Made by a program: the position numbers and the translations under genes. From assembly GCF_029433105.1 (NCBI RefSeq), contig NZ_JARNTW010000014.1, positions 118,480 to 182,479 of the forward strand: DNA of 64,000 nucleotides. Direction: 5' to 3'. The DNA comes from Runella sp. MFBS21. GTDB lineage: Bacteria > Bacteroidota > Bacteroidia > Cytophagales > Spirosomataceae. The notes under the pieces are model-generated. The model saw only the letters and a program-made list of their open reading frames with translations. It ran no database searches and had not been told where the DNA came from. Positions 1-9,241 of the stretch are shown here, piece by piece; the first letter of the stretch is position 1; every line of letters begins with the position of its first letter.

Positions 1-480
1 CACTTACAAGTACCTACTTTTGGGAAATTCAAATATGGGTTGTTTTTGCCAAATCGTTACTTTAGAGTACTAGCCGCCCAAGACAACATTCGTACAGATG
101 AAGAGCTATTGGTGGCGGTGGCGTCGTTTAGTGGGGCAAAAAAAATTACCAGAGATTATGAAGTTTATCGTTCTTTTGAATTGATACGGTTTGCCAATTT
201 GCTCAATTATACCGTGGTAGGTGGAGTGGACAAATTGCTGAAAGCTTTTATCAAAGAAATGAATCCTGACGATATTATGACGTATGCAGACCGCGATTGG
301 TCAAACGGAGAAAGCTACGAACGTCTTGGGTTTTTGTTCCAAAACGCTACGCTTCCCCAAGACTTTTGGGTTGATTCACTCACTTTTGAGCGACACTACG
401 ATAAGAAAGAGAATGACATAAAGGTATATAACTCAGGAAATTTGAAGTATTTGTTGGATGTCAAAAAAAACAGAAAATAA
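1..480 (+). CDS. Uncharacterised protein, C-terminal part (cut by window edge)
   Basis: The frame is open from the first base, so the start lies outside the window and 159 residues of the C-terminal part are seen. I cannot assign it firmly. About residues 75-120 contain a GG-x-x-K-L-L segment followed by a Y-A-D-R-D-W-S-N-G-x-x-Y-x-x-L-G-F stretch, a pattern I associate with the C-terminal region of Hef-like phage homing endonucleases and related uncharacterised bacterial proteins. No signal peptide or membrane segment is visible in the part seen. It overlaps miaA by 23 bases in another frame, which suggests cotranscription and coupled translation. The homing-endonuclease resemblance is a memory-based impression, not a search result. 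Confidence 0.7.
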   Translation, partial: HLQVPTFGKFKYGLFLPNRYFRVLAAQDNIRTDEELLVAVASFSGAKKITRDYEVYRSFELIRFANLLNYTVVGGVDKLLKAFIKEMNPDDIMTYADRDWSNGESYERLGFLFQNATLPQDFWVDSLTFERHYDKKENDIKVYNSGNLKYLLDVKKNRK

Positions 481-1408
481 CTTGCTAGTGATACTTGGCC
501 CGACGGCTTGTGGCAAAACTCGCTTGGCGACGCACGTGGCTTATGCCTTTGGCGGCGAAATCATCAGCGCCGATTCGAGGCAAGTATATCGTGATATGAA
601 CATCGGTACGGGCAAAGATTTGGCTGAATATGAAGTGCAGGGGCAGTCGATTCGGTATCATCTCATTGATATCGTAGAGGCAGGCGAAGCCTATCATGTG
701 CATCGCTTCCAACAAGACTGTGAGGCTGCGATTACCGACATTCTGGCGCGGCATAAGGTTCCTATTTTGTGCGGTGGAACGGGACTGTACATCGAGGCGG
801 TGCTGAATCAACATCAATTTACAAGTGTACCTATTGACGAGCATTTGAGACAACAACTCTTTGCCCTGACCGACGACGAATTGCGACATAGATTTGAGTC
901 ATTGCCTTCAGATTATACGCCTTTGGCTGATACCTCCACGCGCAAGAGACTGATTCGTGCGATTGAAATTGCCACTTTTTTGCAAGAAAATCCTTTGCCT
1001 TCTTCTTCAAAAAAGGAATTGCACTATCAAATCATAGGGCTTGATATTCCGGTAGAACAACGTCGGGACAGAATCACGCAGCGTTTGTACCAACGTTTGG
1101 AAGAAGGTATGATAGAAGAGGTAGCAGGATTGCTCAATAGAGGCATTCCGCCCGAAAAACTGATTTACTACGGATTAGAATACAAATTTATCACCGAACA
1201 CCTCCTAGGTAATCTCGACTATGGCACGATGGTTGAGCGACTCAATGTGGCTATTCATCAATTTGCGAAGCGACAAATGACTTTTTTTAGGAAAATGGAA
1301 CGTGACGGATTAGCAATTCATTGGTTAGATGCGCTACAACCTATTGATGAATTGGTAGAAGAGGTGAAAATTATATGGGAGAGGTATTGGGACAAAGAGC
1401 CTTTTTGA
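458..1408 (+). CDS. miaA: tRNA dimethylallyltransferase MiaA
   Basis: Transfers the dimethylallyl group of DMAPP to N6 of A37 in tRNAs that read codons starting with U; cytoplasmic tRNA modification. The 316-residue length is normal for the family. Visible motifs are the P-loop G-P-T-A-C-G-K-T at residues 14-21, S-A-D-S-R-Q-V-Y at 37-44 (tRNA and DMAPP site) and G-G-T-G-L-Y at 106-111. The start ATG lies inside the preceding gene (23-base overlap), and it is the only ATG that keeps the N-terminal beta strand before the P-loop. The middle insertion domain is short, as in the divergent second MiaA type of Bacteroidota; whether another miaA exists in the genome cannot be seen here. Confidence 0.95.
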   Translation: MSKKTENNLLVILGPTACGKTRLATHVAYAFGGEIISADSRQVYRDMNIGTGKDLAEYEVQGQSIRYHLIDIVEAGEAYHVHRFQQDCEAAITDILARHKVPILCGGTGLYIEAVLNQHQFTSVPIDEHLRQQLFALTDDELRHRFESLPSDYTPLADTSTRKRLIRAIEIATFLQENPLPSSSKKELHYQIIGLDIPVEQRRDRITQRLYQRLEEGMIEEVAGLLNRGIPPEKLIYYGLEYKFITEHLLGNLDYGTMVERLNVAIHQFAKRQMTFFRKMERDGLAIHWLDALQPIDELVEEVKIIWERYWDKEPF

Positions 1409-1465
1409 TGATTTGAAAAAGAAAATTTGAGTAATACAGTTGTGAAAACATTCAAAATAAACGAT

Positions 1466-2707
1466 ATGAATATAAACAAACATCAATGGGCAATCAAATC
1501 AATCATCGGAGGCCTGGGTGTAGCAATGATTTTGTGGGGATGTGGAGAAGAAAACGCCGTAACAGAACCCAAACAAACGCTGCCCGTATTGATGGCCAAA
1601 CAACTCGAAGATACCCTCAAAAACAGCGGAATTGGCTATGCTTTTACCATATATGAAGGTACTAAAATCATGGCGCAAGGCAGTGGGGGTTTAAAATCCA
1701 CGGTCAATGATGCAGGTGGGCAAAAAGCATTTACGGTCGATACTAAACTCCATATCGCAAGTATGAGCAAAACCCTGACTGCGATGGCTTTTTTGAAAGC
1801 TGCTCAGCAGAAAGGACTGAGAACTACCAACAAAATAGCCAATTATTTGCCGTCAAATTGGCCCAAAGGAGCAGGAATTGACCAAATCACTTTTGGAGAT
1901 TTGTTGACGCATCAAAGTGGGATACGCGGTTTGGGAAATAATTGCCAAAATGGAGCTTTTAGCGAAAATGTCTATTCGGGTCTTAAACAATTGATTGGGA
2001 AAGGAGCTAGCAGAGGTAGTTATTGCTACCAAAATGCCAATTTCGGTCTGTTTAGAGTGTTGATTCCGAGCATAATGGGCTATCAATTTACGGGCGATGA
2101 CAACGTAGATGATACCGAAACCCAGAAACTTTACCTAAGTTTTTTACAAAAAGAATTGTTTGAGAAAATAAACCTTCAAAACGTTTCTCCTTTTCCAACA
2201 GGAGAGATAACGTACACCTATAATTATCCTCTTACGGCTTCCCAATCAGGCTGGAATCCAGGGAATTTTAGTGCTACTATGGGCGGTTATGGGTTGTATC
2301 TGACGGCTGCTGAAGCCGGAAGTGTATATGCTTCGGCCTTATCGTCGACTGATAATACAGTGTTGAGTCCAGCCTTGGCAGATTCTCTTTTAATCAAAAA
2401 TCTGGGGTCTTATAAGGCTACTTCTAGTGCTGGTACTTATTATTATCATGATGGCTGGTGGTATGAATACTTGGGTCAAAATGGCCGGGGATTGCGTACT
2501 ATCTGGATGAAATTTCCTCAAAATATCACCTGTGTATTGTTTGTAAATGCCTTAAGGTATCAGAATGGAAGCTTGGGATTTCCTTTCAATAGCGGTAGCA
2601 TTTTGATTTTTGTATATAATGCTTACACCAAAGCCATCCAAGCCAAAAATTTAAGACAAAGTGCCGAGGTGCCTCCTTTGAGGGTCGAGCATCCCGAACC
2701 GCACTAG
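1466..2707 (+). CDS. Serine hydrolase lipoprotein of the beta-lactamase / DD-peptidase superfamily
   Basis: Class C beta-lactamase-like fold enzyme, probably anchored in an outer envelope layer. I chose the ATG at 1466 over an upstream TTG at 1427 because it gives a clean lipoprotein signal: a basic start, a hydrophobic stretch and the lipobox L-W-G-C-G with Cys at residue 26. Catalytic motifs: S-M-S-K with Ser99 and Lys102, Y-Q-N at 188-190, and H-D-G in place of K-T-G near residue 335. This motif set fits D-aminopeptidase/esterase-like serine hydrolases as much as true beta-lactamases, so the substrate is unknown. It starts 57 bases after miaA on the same strand and may be transcribed with it. 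Confidence 0.9.
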   Translation: MNINKHQWAIKSIIGGLGVAMILWGCGEENAVTEPKQTLPVLMAKQLEDTLKNSGIGYAFTIYEGTKIMAQGSGGLKSTVNDAGGQKAFTVDTKLHIASMSKTLTAMAFLKAAQQKGLRTTNKIANYLPSNWPKGAGIDQITFGDLLTHQSGIRGLGNNCQNGAFSENVYSGLKQLIGKGASRGSYCYQNANFGLFRVLIPSIMGYQFTGDDNVDDTETQKLYLSFLQKELFEKINLQNVSPFPTGEITYTYNYPLTASQSGWNPGNFSATMGGYGLYLTAAEAGSVYASALSSTDNTVLSPALADSLLIKNLGSYKATSSAGTYYYHDGWWYEYLGQNGRGLRTIWMKFPQNITCVLFVNALRYQNGSLGFPFNSGSILIFVYNAYTKAIQAKNLRQSAEVPPLRVEHPEPH

Positions 2708-3027
2708 GCAAAACGATAGTATGCAAAGCGAATTTTCTGTAAGTAAGGCCGCGAAAAGAATGACTAACTGCTATTTATTCCTTACTTTTGCGGCACTTTT
2801 CAAAGAGGAGTACTACTTAGCGTTAGGCAATAAGCAGTAGGCAGTAGGCATTTTTTGCGATTTTACTCGTTGAGTAAGCAAAATCATTTTTAATAAAAAG
2901 CTTATGGCCTAAAGCGTAGTGCTAAGTAGTTATCAAAATTAAATAAAGGAGCGTAGGGAAAGATGGCTTTCCTGAAGCGATGCTTGATTTACTAAAATCT
3001 AACGAGAATCCAAAAAACGATTTAAAA
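2708..3027. repeat. Gene-free stretch with an inverted-repeat element and TAGGC repeats
   Basis: This 320-base gap before aspS holds a TACTTTTG (2783-2790) that matches the Bacteroidota -7 box, but I see no matching -33 TTG. From 2812 to 2931 there is an element bounded by perfect 10-bp inverted ends, ACTACTTAGC and GCTAAGTAGT, with imperfect inner complementarity (GTTAGGC against GCCTAA). Inside are three degenerate copies of a (C/A)GTAGGC-like heptamer and a TTTTTT...TAAAAAGCTT segment. A similar arrangement (TTAGGC-GGTAGGC-GATAGGC, then T6 and TAAAAAGCTT) occurs at about 12384-12425. This suggests a dispersed non-autonomous repeat family. Confidence 0.55.
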
Positions 3028-4785
3028 ATGCTCAGAACGCACACTTGCGGAGAACTCCGAATTTCAGATGTTAACAAAGAAGTAACCCTCAGTGGATGGG
3101 TACAACGGATTCGTGACAAAGGAGGGATGATATGGATTGACTTGCGCGACCGCTACGGAATTACGCAGTTGATGCTAGAAGAAGGAAAAACCAGTGCCGA
3201 TATCCTCGCTCAAGCCAGAAGCTTAGGAAGGGAGTTTGTGGTACAGGCTACGGGTGTGGTAGCGGAGCGTATTGCCAAAAATGATAAAATTGCAACGGGA
3301 GATATTGAAATCAAACTAACGGGCTTAACAGTACTGAACCCCGCCAAGCTACCTCCTTTCTTGATAGAAGACGAAACCGACGGCGGTGACGACCTCCGTA
3401 TGAAATATCGCTATTTGGATTTGCGTCGGAATACAGTTCGCAAAAACCTCGAACTACGCCACCGTGTAGCGCAGCAGACGCGTATTTATATGGATGCCCA
3501 AAACTTTATTGAGGTCGAAACTCCCGTGTTGATTAAGTCAACACCCGAAGGAGCACGCGATTTTGTGGTACCTAGCCGTATGAATCCGGGGGAGTTTTAT
3601 GCCTTACCGCAGTCGCCCCAAACTTTCAAACAATTGTTGATGGTATCGGGTTTTGATCGTTATTTTCAGATTGTAAAGTGTTTCCGTGATGAAGACCTTC
3701 GCGCCGACCGTCAGCCTGAGTTTACCCAAATCGACTGTGAAATGTCGTTTGTAACCCAAGAAGACGTACTGCAAATGTTTGAAGGGTTGATTCGTCATTT
3801 GTTTAAGACTGTCAAAAATGTTGATTTACCCGAAGTGCCGCGCATGACTTATGCCACGGCCATGAAAAAATACGGCTCTGATAAGCCCGATGTGCGTTTT
3901 GGGATGGAGTTTGTAGAATTGAAAGGTGATATTGATGTCATATCTGGTAAAAACTTTGGGGTGTTTGATGCAGCCGAATTAGTGGTGGGTATCTGTGCCA
4001 AAGGCTGTGCCGAATATACCCGCAAACAAATAGACGAGCTGACAGAATGGGTAAAACGCCCTCAAATCGGTGCCAAAGGCTTGGTATATGCTCGTTATAA
4101 CGCTGATGGTACCATCAAATCGTCCGTAGATAAATTTTATGGCGAAGAAGATTTGAAAAAATGGGCAGAAGCTTTTGGGGCGCAGCCGGGTGATTTGATG
4201 TTGATTTTGGCCGGAGAAGCCAACAAAACTCGTAAGCAACTTAATGAACTTCGCCTCGAAATGGGAAGCCGTTTGGGACTTCGCAATCCTAATGAGTATA
4301 AAGTATTGTGGGTGTTGGATTTTCCGCTGTTGGAGTATGGCGAAGAAGAAAACCGCTGGTTTGCGATGCACCACCCATTCACTAGCCCCAAACCCGAAGA
4401 CATCGAACTACTCACTACCAACCCTGGCCAAGTACGTGCCAATGCCTACGATATGGTAATCAATGGTACCGAAGTAGGAGGGGGGTCTGTACGGATATTC
4501 CAGCGTCCTTTGCAAATGCAGATGTTCGAACTTTTAGGCTTTAGCCCCGAAGAAGCCAAGGCACAGTTTGGGTTCTTGATGGAAGCCTTTGAGTTTGGTG
4601 CACCGCCGCACGCAGGTATTGCTTTTGGATTCGACCGTTTGTGCTCAATATTTGGCGGAGCCGATTCGATTCGTGATTTTATTGCTTTCCCTAAAAACAA
4701 TTCTGGACGGGATGTCATGATTGATTCTCCGTCGCCGATTGACCAAAAACAATTGGACGAACTCAAGATTGCGACAAAAGCTTAA
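3028..4785 (+). CDS. aspS: Aspartyl-tRNA synthetase AspS
   Basis: Class IIb aminoacyl-tRNA synthetase charging tRNA-Asp. I start it at the ATG at 3028 (585 residues) because the family typically begins with M-L/M-R-T-H-x-C-G; an in-frame ATG at 2980 would add 16 residues with no family counterpart. Order: N-terminal OB-fold anticodon domain (about 1-105), catalytic core with motif 2 ([14 protein letters not shown] near 215-230), the bacterial GAD insertion (about 290-400), and motif 3 (G-I-A-F-G-F-D-R-L near 535). It has its own terminator at 4814-4843 and appears to be a single-gene unit. Confidence 0.97.
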   Translation: MLRTHTCGELRISDVNKEVTLSGWVQRIRDKGGMIWIDLRDRYGITQLMLEEGKTSADILAQARSLGREFVVQATGVVAERIAKNDKIATGDIEIKLTGLTVLNPAKLPPFLIEDETDGGDDLRMKYRYLDLRRNTVRKNLELRHRVAQQTRIYMDAQNFIEVETPVLIKSTPEGARDFVVPSRMNPGEFYALPQSPQTFKQLLMVSGFDRYFQIVKCFRDEDLRADRQPEFTQIDCEMSFVTQEDVLQMFEGLIRHLFKTVKNVDLPEVPRMTYATAMKKYGSDKPDVRFGMEFVELKGDIDVISGKNFGVFDAAELVVGICAKGCAEYTRKQIDELTEWVKRPQIGAKGLVYARYNADGTIKSSVDKFYGEEDLKKWAEAFGAQPGDLMLILAGEANKTRKQLNELRLEMGSRLGLRNPNEYKVLWVLDFPLLEYGEEENRWFAMHHPFTSPKPEDIELLTTNPGQVRANAYDMVINGTEVGGGSVRIFQRPLQMQMFELLGFSPEEAKAQFGFLMEAFEFGAPPHAGIAFGFDRLCSIFGGADSIRDFIAFPKNNSGRDVMIDSPSPIDQKQLDELKIATKA

Positions 4786-4813
4786 AATGAAATTGTAATC
4801 CTATAATCATTTA

Positions 4814-4850
4814 AAAAACTCCTCATTTTGGTGAGGAGTTTTTGCTTTTT
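4814..4850 (+). terminator. Intrinsic terminator of aspS
   Basis: Arms AAAAACTCCTCA (4814-4825) and TGAGGAGTTTTT (4832-4843) pair perfectly over 12 bp with a 6-base loop and run into a T-rich tail, 28 bases after the aspS stop. Confidence 0.9.
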
Positions 4851-5168
4851 AATGGGATACATTCTTCACCCAAACGGAAAGATGAGTGATAAGGGTCAAA
4901 ATTTGTGGAAAAAACGCCTCACTTTCGAATATAGTTTTAAGCTATAATATCGTTTTTTTAATTCTACATCATAAATTGCGCCTTTCGTCCCATTTTCAAT
5001 CGTATGTACAATAATTTTAACCAACTTCCAGTTTTAGTAGCAATTGTTTGGAAGTTGTTGCAAGAAAATAATTGGGTCGCCAATCATTTAGTAATCAATC
5101 TTATGACAGTTTACAAAAAACAAATAACCGCCTCTGCGGATAACCTAACAGCCCCTCATTCATAGTCT
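4851..5168. other. Gene-free stretch before the coiled-coil gene pair
   Basis: About 320 bases between the aspS terminator and the next gene. I see no credible ORF, no RNA gene and no convincing TTG/TAnnTTTG promoter. It is AT-rich and presumably carries the promoter of the following two genes. Confidence 0.4.
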
Positions 5169-6380
5169 ATGAACCTCATTGATCGTATCAAAAACTACTT
5201 CAGTCGTGAAAACTTCAAATCCGATCCCGAATTGGTGTCATTTTCTGATTTGGAGCCACCCCAATCGCCCTTATCGGCGTCGGTGGTAAAATCTGTGGGG
5301 GCTTTTACCCCTCCTACGACTGTTTCTACCCCTACGGATTCTACCGTGATACCTTCCTCAATTTCTTCTATGCCTACTGAGCGTAGCGAATATTTAGAAG
5401 AAACACCCGCCGAAACCAAATCGTGGGTCTTTACGCCACCTGCCACACCCGTAGAGTGGCCAGCATGGCTTGAAGATGAGACGCTTTTGCGCGATGAAGG
5501 AGTAATATTTGGGCTGTCGGAGTCTAAACCAGAGGAAAAAGTGGCCATTATTAAAAACTATTTTGTGCATCAAACCGCTGGTTTAGAGCGCGAAGTAGAG
5601 CGCCATGGCGAAAAGATTCAGGAATTGAATTTGTTTATTGAACAAAAAGAAAATCGCATTAACGAATTAAAAGAAAAAACGTATCAGCTCGAAAATCGTA
5701 GGCCAGAAGGAGAGCATTATTTGCTTCGTACGGTCGTTGGTACGATTTTTTCGATAGCTATGTGTGTCGGCAATTATTTTCTGATTGATGACACCCTACG
5801 CCCATTGTACCCAAATAGTCAATGGATTGCGATTGGGGTGTTTTTGGCCGGAATGTTCAATTTGTTTGGCAGAGTATCGTTCTTTCATGACACTGACAGT
5901 CCAGTTTCATGGCGTCGAGGGCTTGAGGAGGTTGGAATGCCTTTCGCTGCCGCTTTGTTTGTATTTGTGCAAGCACTCCAAAACCAAAACTTAGTTCGGG
6001 CGGGTGCTTTGTTTGTTTTTGTGTTTTTCTTGTTTTTGTTTGCCGGCAAACTCCTTTTAAGCAACATGACCGTACTTCGCAATGACTTACGGATTTGGTT
6101 GACTGGGTCTAGCTTAAAAAAGGAAAAAATGAGTAAAACCGACACATGGGATGCCGAAATCAACCGCCTTACGTCTGAAATAGATGAATTGCGGGTGCAG
6201 AAGTGGCAGATTTTACCGCATCTCAACCGTGCAGAGGCAGAACTAGCGCGAGTCAATGCGCGCCGAGATGCTTTGATTAAGATGTTTGAAAGTGAGTTTA
6301 ATTTGGCTCGTCAACTTCGTGAACGCTTATCTGACCGTCAGGTGAGAGATATACATTCCTCCATCAACCGAGGACAATAA
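5169..6380 (+). CDS. Unknown membrane protein with N-terminal Pro/Ser/Thr linker and flanking coiled coils
   Basis: I do not recognise the family. The 403 residues show a low-complexity N-terminal part rich in Pro, Ser and Thr (about 25-95), a charged coiled coil with heptad-like Glu/Lys/Leu (about 135-178), three or four hydrophobic membrane segments between about 185 and 300, and a second coiled coil (about 325-390). There is no signal peptide. The next gene, 38 bases downstream, has the same coil / membrane / coil layout, so the two products may form one membrane complex. Function unknown; the layout resembles mechanosensing or gas-vesicle-like scaffolds only superficially. Confidence 0.85.
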   Translation: MNLIDRIKNYFSRENFKSDPELVSFSDLEPPQSPLSASVVKSVGAFTPPTTVSTPTDSTVIPSSISSMPTERSEYLEETPAETKSWVFTPPATPVEWPAWLEDETLLRDEGVIFGLSESKPEEKVAIIKNYFVHQTAGLEREVERHGEKIQELNLFIEQKENRINELKEKTYQLENRRPEGEHYLLRTVVGTIFSIAMCVGNYFLIDDTLRPLYPNSQWIAIGVFLAGMFNLFGRVSFFHDTDSPVSWRRGLEEVGMPFAAALFVFVQALQNQNLVRAGALFVFVFFLFLFAGKLLLSNMTVLRNDLRIWLTGSSLKKEKMSKTDTWDAEINRLTSEIDELRVQKWQILPHLNRAEAELARVNARRDALIKMFESEFNLARQLRERLSDRQVRDIHSSINRGQ

Positions 6381-6418
6381 ATGATAGATTTTAATATCAT
6401 AACTTAGTCATTGAAAAC

Positions 6419-7837
6419 ATGCAAGAAGAAAATCAGCATACCAATCAACAAGACTATGATCATGGTTATCATAGTGGTATAGAGGGGTCTGAAAATCGGA
6501 ATCCCTACGAGAGCTATTTGTCGAGCCAAATTCACTATAATTGGCTATCGCAACGTATTACTGATCGTCGCAATGAAATTCAACGCATTGAACGTGAGAT
6601 AGATGAGACGGTGGTAAAACGAAAAACGGCATTTGACCGATTACAAGAGTTTGTACAAAAAGTAGCTAAAACCACCAAAAGACTCACTGAACTTACTCAG
6701 CAAAGAGATGCCATCGATGCCGAAACCGACAATCTACGCTCACGACGCAAACAGACCCAATCTGAATATTCGCTTTTGGCGGGTTTGTTCTTTTTTGCGG
6801 CGGGTTTAGCATTTGTATTTGGTGACCTTATTATCTCCCACGAAATCGTGGCTTATGCCCTCAACATCCGAAATTCGAACGAAGCTTGGGCGTTTGCGGT
6901 TGGCTTGGCGATGATTTCAATTTTGTTAAAGCCTGCTTATGACCGTCTTATCGAAAAGCCTTACGTAGATCAGCATACCCAGCAGTCGCGTACACGCTAT
7001 GCTTGGTTTAAAGTAGGGTTGGCGGGTTTTGCCATTGTGACTTTGGGGATTTTAGGATGGTTTCGCTACGAGGCGTATCGCACCGATAAGCTCAAAGAAG
7101 CTATTAACAAGTCGGTCAAAAACTTACAACTTGGGGCAACTCCGCTCGACCCCACAAGTACTATTTCTCCTCAGGAACAGCAGGCTTTGTTGCAAAAAAT
7201 TGAACAGCAGCTATTGCGTTCAGATGAGTTGAATTTAGGGCTTGTCAATAGTCCGTGGGCTTTGGCTTCGTTTGTATTGAGTGGGATTTTGTTTGCCTTA
7301 GCGGGGGCTGTTTCGTTGGGGATGGCCTTGCCAGTATTGCAAAATTTCTGGTATCGTTGGCTACAGATTGACCCTCGTTTGTGGCGACTGAGCCGTCGTC
7401 GCAAAAAAGTCGTCAAACAAATAGAAGGTATAGAAAAAGAACTGGCCGAAGATACCACACAGCGTGATATTTTGGAGAATGAAATAGCTATCTTGCCCAA
7501 TCTGGATGAGTTAAGAGCAGACCGTACTAAGAAGCGAGACGAGTTAGATCAACTGATAGAAGATACGCGCTTGGCTCAAACGGATAGCCGCATTGCCTCT
7601 TTCAATGATGGTTATGCCAAAGGAGAGATTGCCCGTGAAATGATGAACGAAGAAGAGTTTACGCAGTTCAGAAATTCCATGCTCAATACGCACAATTTGG
7701 CCGTAAAAGCTTCATCGTCTTCTGATCGTAGTATCAACTATGGAAGTCCCAACAACGCTCGCCGCTCCAACGGACTGCGTCCTCATCAGATGATTAGAAA
7801 GATGATTACGGATGATCTGAATGGAGAAAAAGAATAA
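6419..7837 (+). CDS. Unknown multi-pass membrane protein with long coiled coils
   Basis: Not recognised. Of 472 residues, about 35-115 form a strongly charged coiled coil, followed by hydrophobic segments near 118-138, 158-175, 197-217 and 277-300, a second coiled coil near 325-385, and a polar tail (390-472) ending in basic and acidic residues. A soluble loop of about 60 residues lies between the third and fourth segments. The start at ATG 6419 follows a 38-base gap after the similar upstream gene, so the two are very likely one operon; the convergent terminator at 7855-7897 closes it. No enzyme motif is visible. Confidence 0.85.
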   Translation: MQEENQHTNQQDYDHGYHSGIEGSENRNPYESYLSSQIHYNWLSQRITDRRNEIQRIEREIDETVVKRKTAFDRLQEFVQKVAKTTKRLTELTQQRDAIDAETDNLRSRRKQTQSEYSLLAGLFFFAAGLAFVFGDLIISHEIVAYALNIRNSNEAWAFAVGLAMISILLKPAYDRLIEKPYVDQHTQQSRTRYAWFKVGLAGFAIVTLGILGWFRYEAYRTDKLKEAINKSVKNLQLGATPLDPTSTISPQEQQALLQKIEQQLLRSDELNLGLVNSPWALASFVLSGILFALAGAVSLGMALPVLQNFWYRWLQIDPRLWRLSRRRKKVVKQIEGIEKELAEDTTQRDILENEIAILPNLDELRADRTKKRDELDQLIEDTRLAQTDSRIASFNDGYAKGEIAREMMNEEEFTQFRNSMLNTHNLAVKASSSSDRSINYGSPNNARRSNGLRPHQMIRKMITDDLNGEKE

Positions 7838-7854
7838 GAGTCTTTCGTTTTTCA

Positions 7855-7897
7855 CTAATACAAGAAGCCCGCTCACTCAGCGGGCTTCTTGTATTAG
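7855..7897. terminator. Bidirectional hairpin between convergent genes
   Basis: Two perfect 19-base arms (7855-7873 and 7879-7897, core AAGAAGCCCGCT / AGCGGGCTTCTT) with a 5-base loop CACTC. It sits between a forward gene ending at 7837 and a reverse gene ending at 7909. A proper U-tract is missing on both sides. Confidence 0.8.
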
Positions 7898-7908
7898 TAA
7901 GTATGTCA

Positions 7909-8682
7909 TTAGTTACTCCATGCTTCTTCCAAAGTTTGTTTGAAAAGGGCGTCGAGTTTAGAATACTCAGGCGGATGAATGTTAGTAGAAGTTTTGAGGT
8001 AATGATTATAAAAAGAAATTTTATCTTCTAAAAAGTCATTAAGTGCTTGGATTTTAGGAGATTCATGAAGCTCTTCTCCCTTGGTTTTTCTATCCAATAA
8101 TGTTTGAATTATGGCTAATAAACCTTCATCGGACAGTTGGCTATCAAGTAACTGCTGAAACGCAATCGGAGGCATAGTTTTGTACTGTCTAATCCAATCA
8201 CAAGCCAAAATAGGACGTAGCACATAAAAGTATTTTTTTACTTTAACGACGTCTTTCTGCAAATAATCGCGGTAGTTGCCTTCTGCCATATGTAAGTAGT
8301 GATGCAAACACGAGTGCGGATTGACGTATTCGTTTCCTAAATCACGTAGTTGTTGAGCAGTAGAAAACGGCTCTGCATAAACAATCGGACTTCTTAACCA
8401 TTCCATAAGGGGAGGGTTAGACTTTCTAAAAAGCCGCAATGCTTTTTTTAGTTCCCAACCCGCCAAGTCGATGTCATTGGCTAAGATTTCTTCTTGATGG
8501 TCTTTAGGTAAGTCTATTTTTAGATACCACTCAAGACGATGAATATAAATGTATCTCACGTCCCAATCACTGTTGACAGAGGCAAATCCCCAAGCACGGC
8601 TTCCACTTTCTACTGCGTACAAAATCTTGATGTTGTGCTGTTGTTCGAGGCGAAGAAGTTCTTTTTGAATTTCTTGAATCAT
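7909..8682 (-). CDS. RlaP/YcgL-type predicted nucleotidyltransferase
   Basis: 257 residues of the DNA polymerase beta-like nucleotidyltransferase superfamily (RlaP, COG3541). The signature G-S-R-A-W-G at 27-32, followed by S-D-W-D-V-R (about 37-42) with metal-binding aspartates, is clear. In other bacteria the family was proposed to act in RNA repair; the true substrate is not known. It is the last gene of a reverse-strand trio with the phosphodiesterase (24 bases upstream) and the Nramp-like transporter; no RNA ligase is nearby, so a repair role is not supported by context. Confidence 0.88.
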   Translation of the reverse strand: MIQEIQKELLRLEQQHNIKILYAVESGSRAWGFASVNSDWDVRYIYIHRLEWYLKIDLPKDHQEEILANDIDLAGWELKKALRLFRKSNPPLMEWLRSPIVYAEPFSTAQQLRDLGNEYVNPHSCLHHYLHMAEGNYRDYLQKDVVKVKKYFYVLRPILACDWIRQYKTMPPIAFQQLLDSQLSDEGLLAIIQTLLDRKTKGEELHESPKIQALNDFLEDKISFYNHYLKTSTNIHPPEYSKLDALFKQTLEEAWSN

Positions 8683-8706
8683 TTTTTAGCATTGAGTGTA
8701 AAAAAA

Positions 8707-9216
8707 TTACGACAAAGCCCCTCTTTTCCCTAGTTCAATTACTTCAAGGTTGGAGATTTTGCGCTGGTCGAGGCTAAACCTCAGCACTGTGCGTATTTTA
8801 TGAAAACCTTCTCTGCCGGCTGCACCAGGGTTGAGATAAAGCATATTGTGAAGCTGTGGGTCACGCATTACTCGCAAGATATGCGAATGCCCACACACAA
8901 ATATATCAGGAGTTTGGCTTTTGAGTTCGGGTCTTACTTGAGGGTTGTATTTGGGAGGTGCTCCGCCAATGTGAGTCATCCAGATACGAAAACCTTCAAG
9001 CTCAAACCGCTGGTGCTCAGGTGCTTGCCAGCGTACCTCTTTGGCATCGATATTGCCATAAACTGCTCGTAGAGGCTTGAATTTTGCGAGTTTTTCTAAA
9101 ATTTCTACATTACCTACGTCACCAGCATGCCAAATTTCGTCACAGTTTTTGAAGTAGTCAAAAATAGCTTCGTCCAAATAATAATGCGTATCAGATAAAA
9201 GGCCAATATGAGTCAT
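8707..9216 (-). CDS. Calcineurin-type phosphodiesterase (YfcE/MJ0936 family)
   Basis: 169-residue cytosolic metallophosphoesterase. The metal-binding motifs are all present: S-D-T-H at 8-11, G-D-V-G near 33-36, G-N-I-D near 55-58 and G-H-S-H near 109-112. Small proteins of this group hydrolyse phosphodiesters with Mn or Ni in vitro; the physiological substrate is unknown. It lies 25 bases after the transporter gene and 24 bases before the nucleotidyltransferase gene, consistent with a single transcript. Confidence 0.93.
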   Translation of the reverse strand: MTHIGLLSDTHYYLDEAIFDYFKNCDEIWHAGDVGNVEILEKLAKFKPLRAVYGNIDAKEVRWQAPEHQRFELEGFRIWMTHIGGAPPKYNPQVRPELKSQTPDIFVCGHSHILRVMRDPQLHNMLYLNPGAAGREGFHKIRTVLRFSLDQRKISNLEVIELGKRGALS

Positions 9217-9241
9217 ATAAAGAAAACGCTTTTGTTAAAAA

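Noticed and set aside
2980..3027. Longer AspS start at 2980
   Set aside because: The extra 16 residues have no counterpart in the family, whose members begin at the M-L-R-T-H-x-C-G segment.
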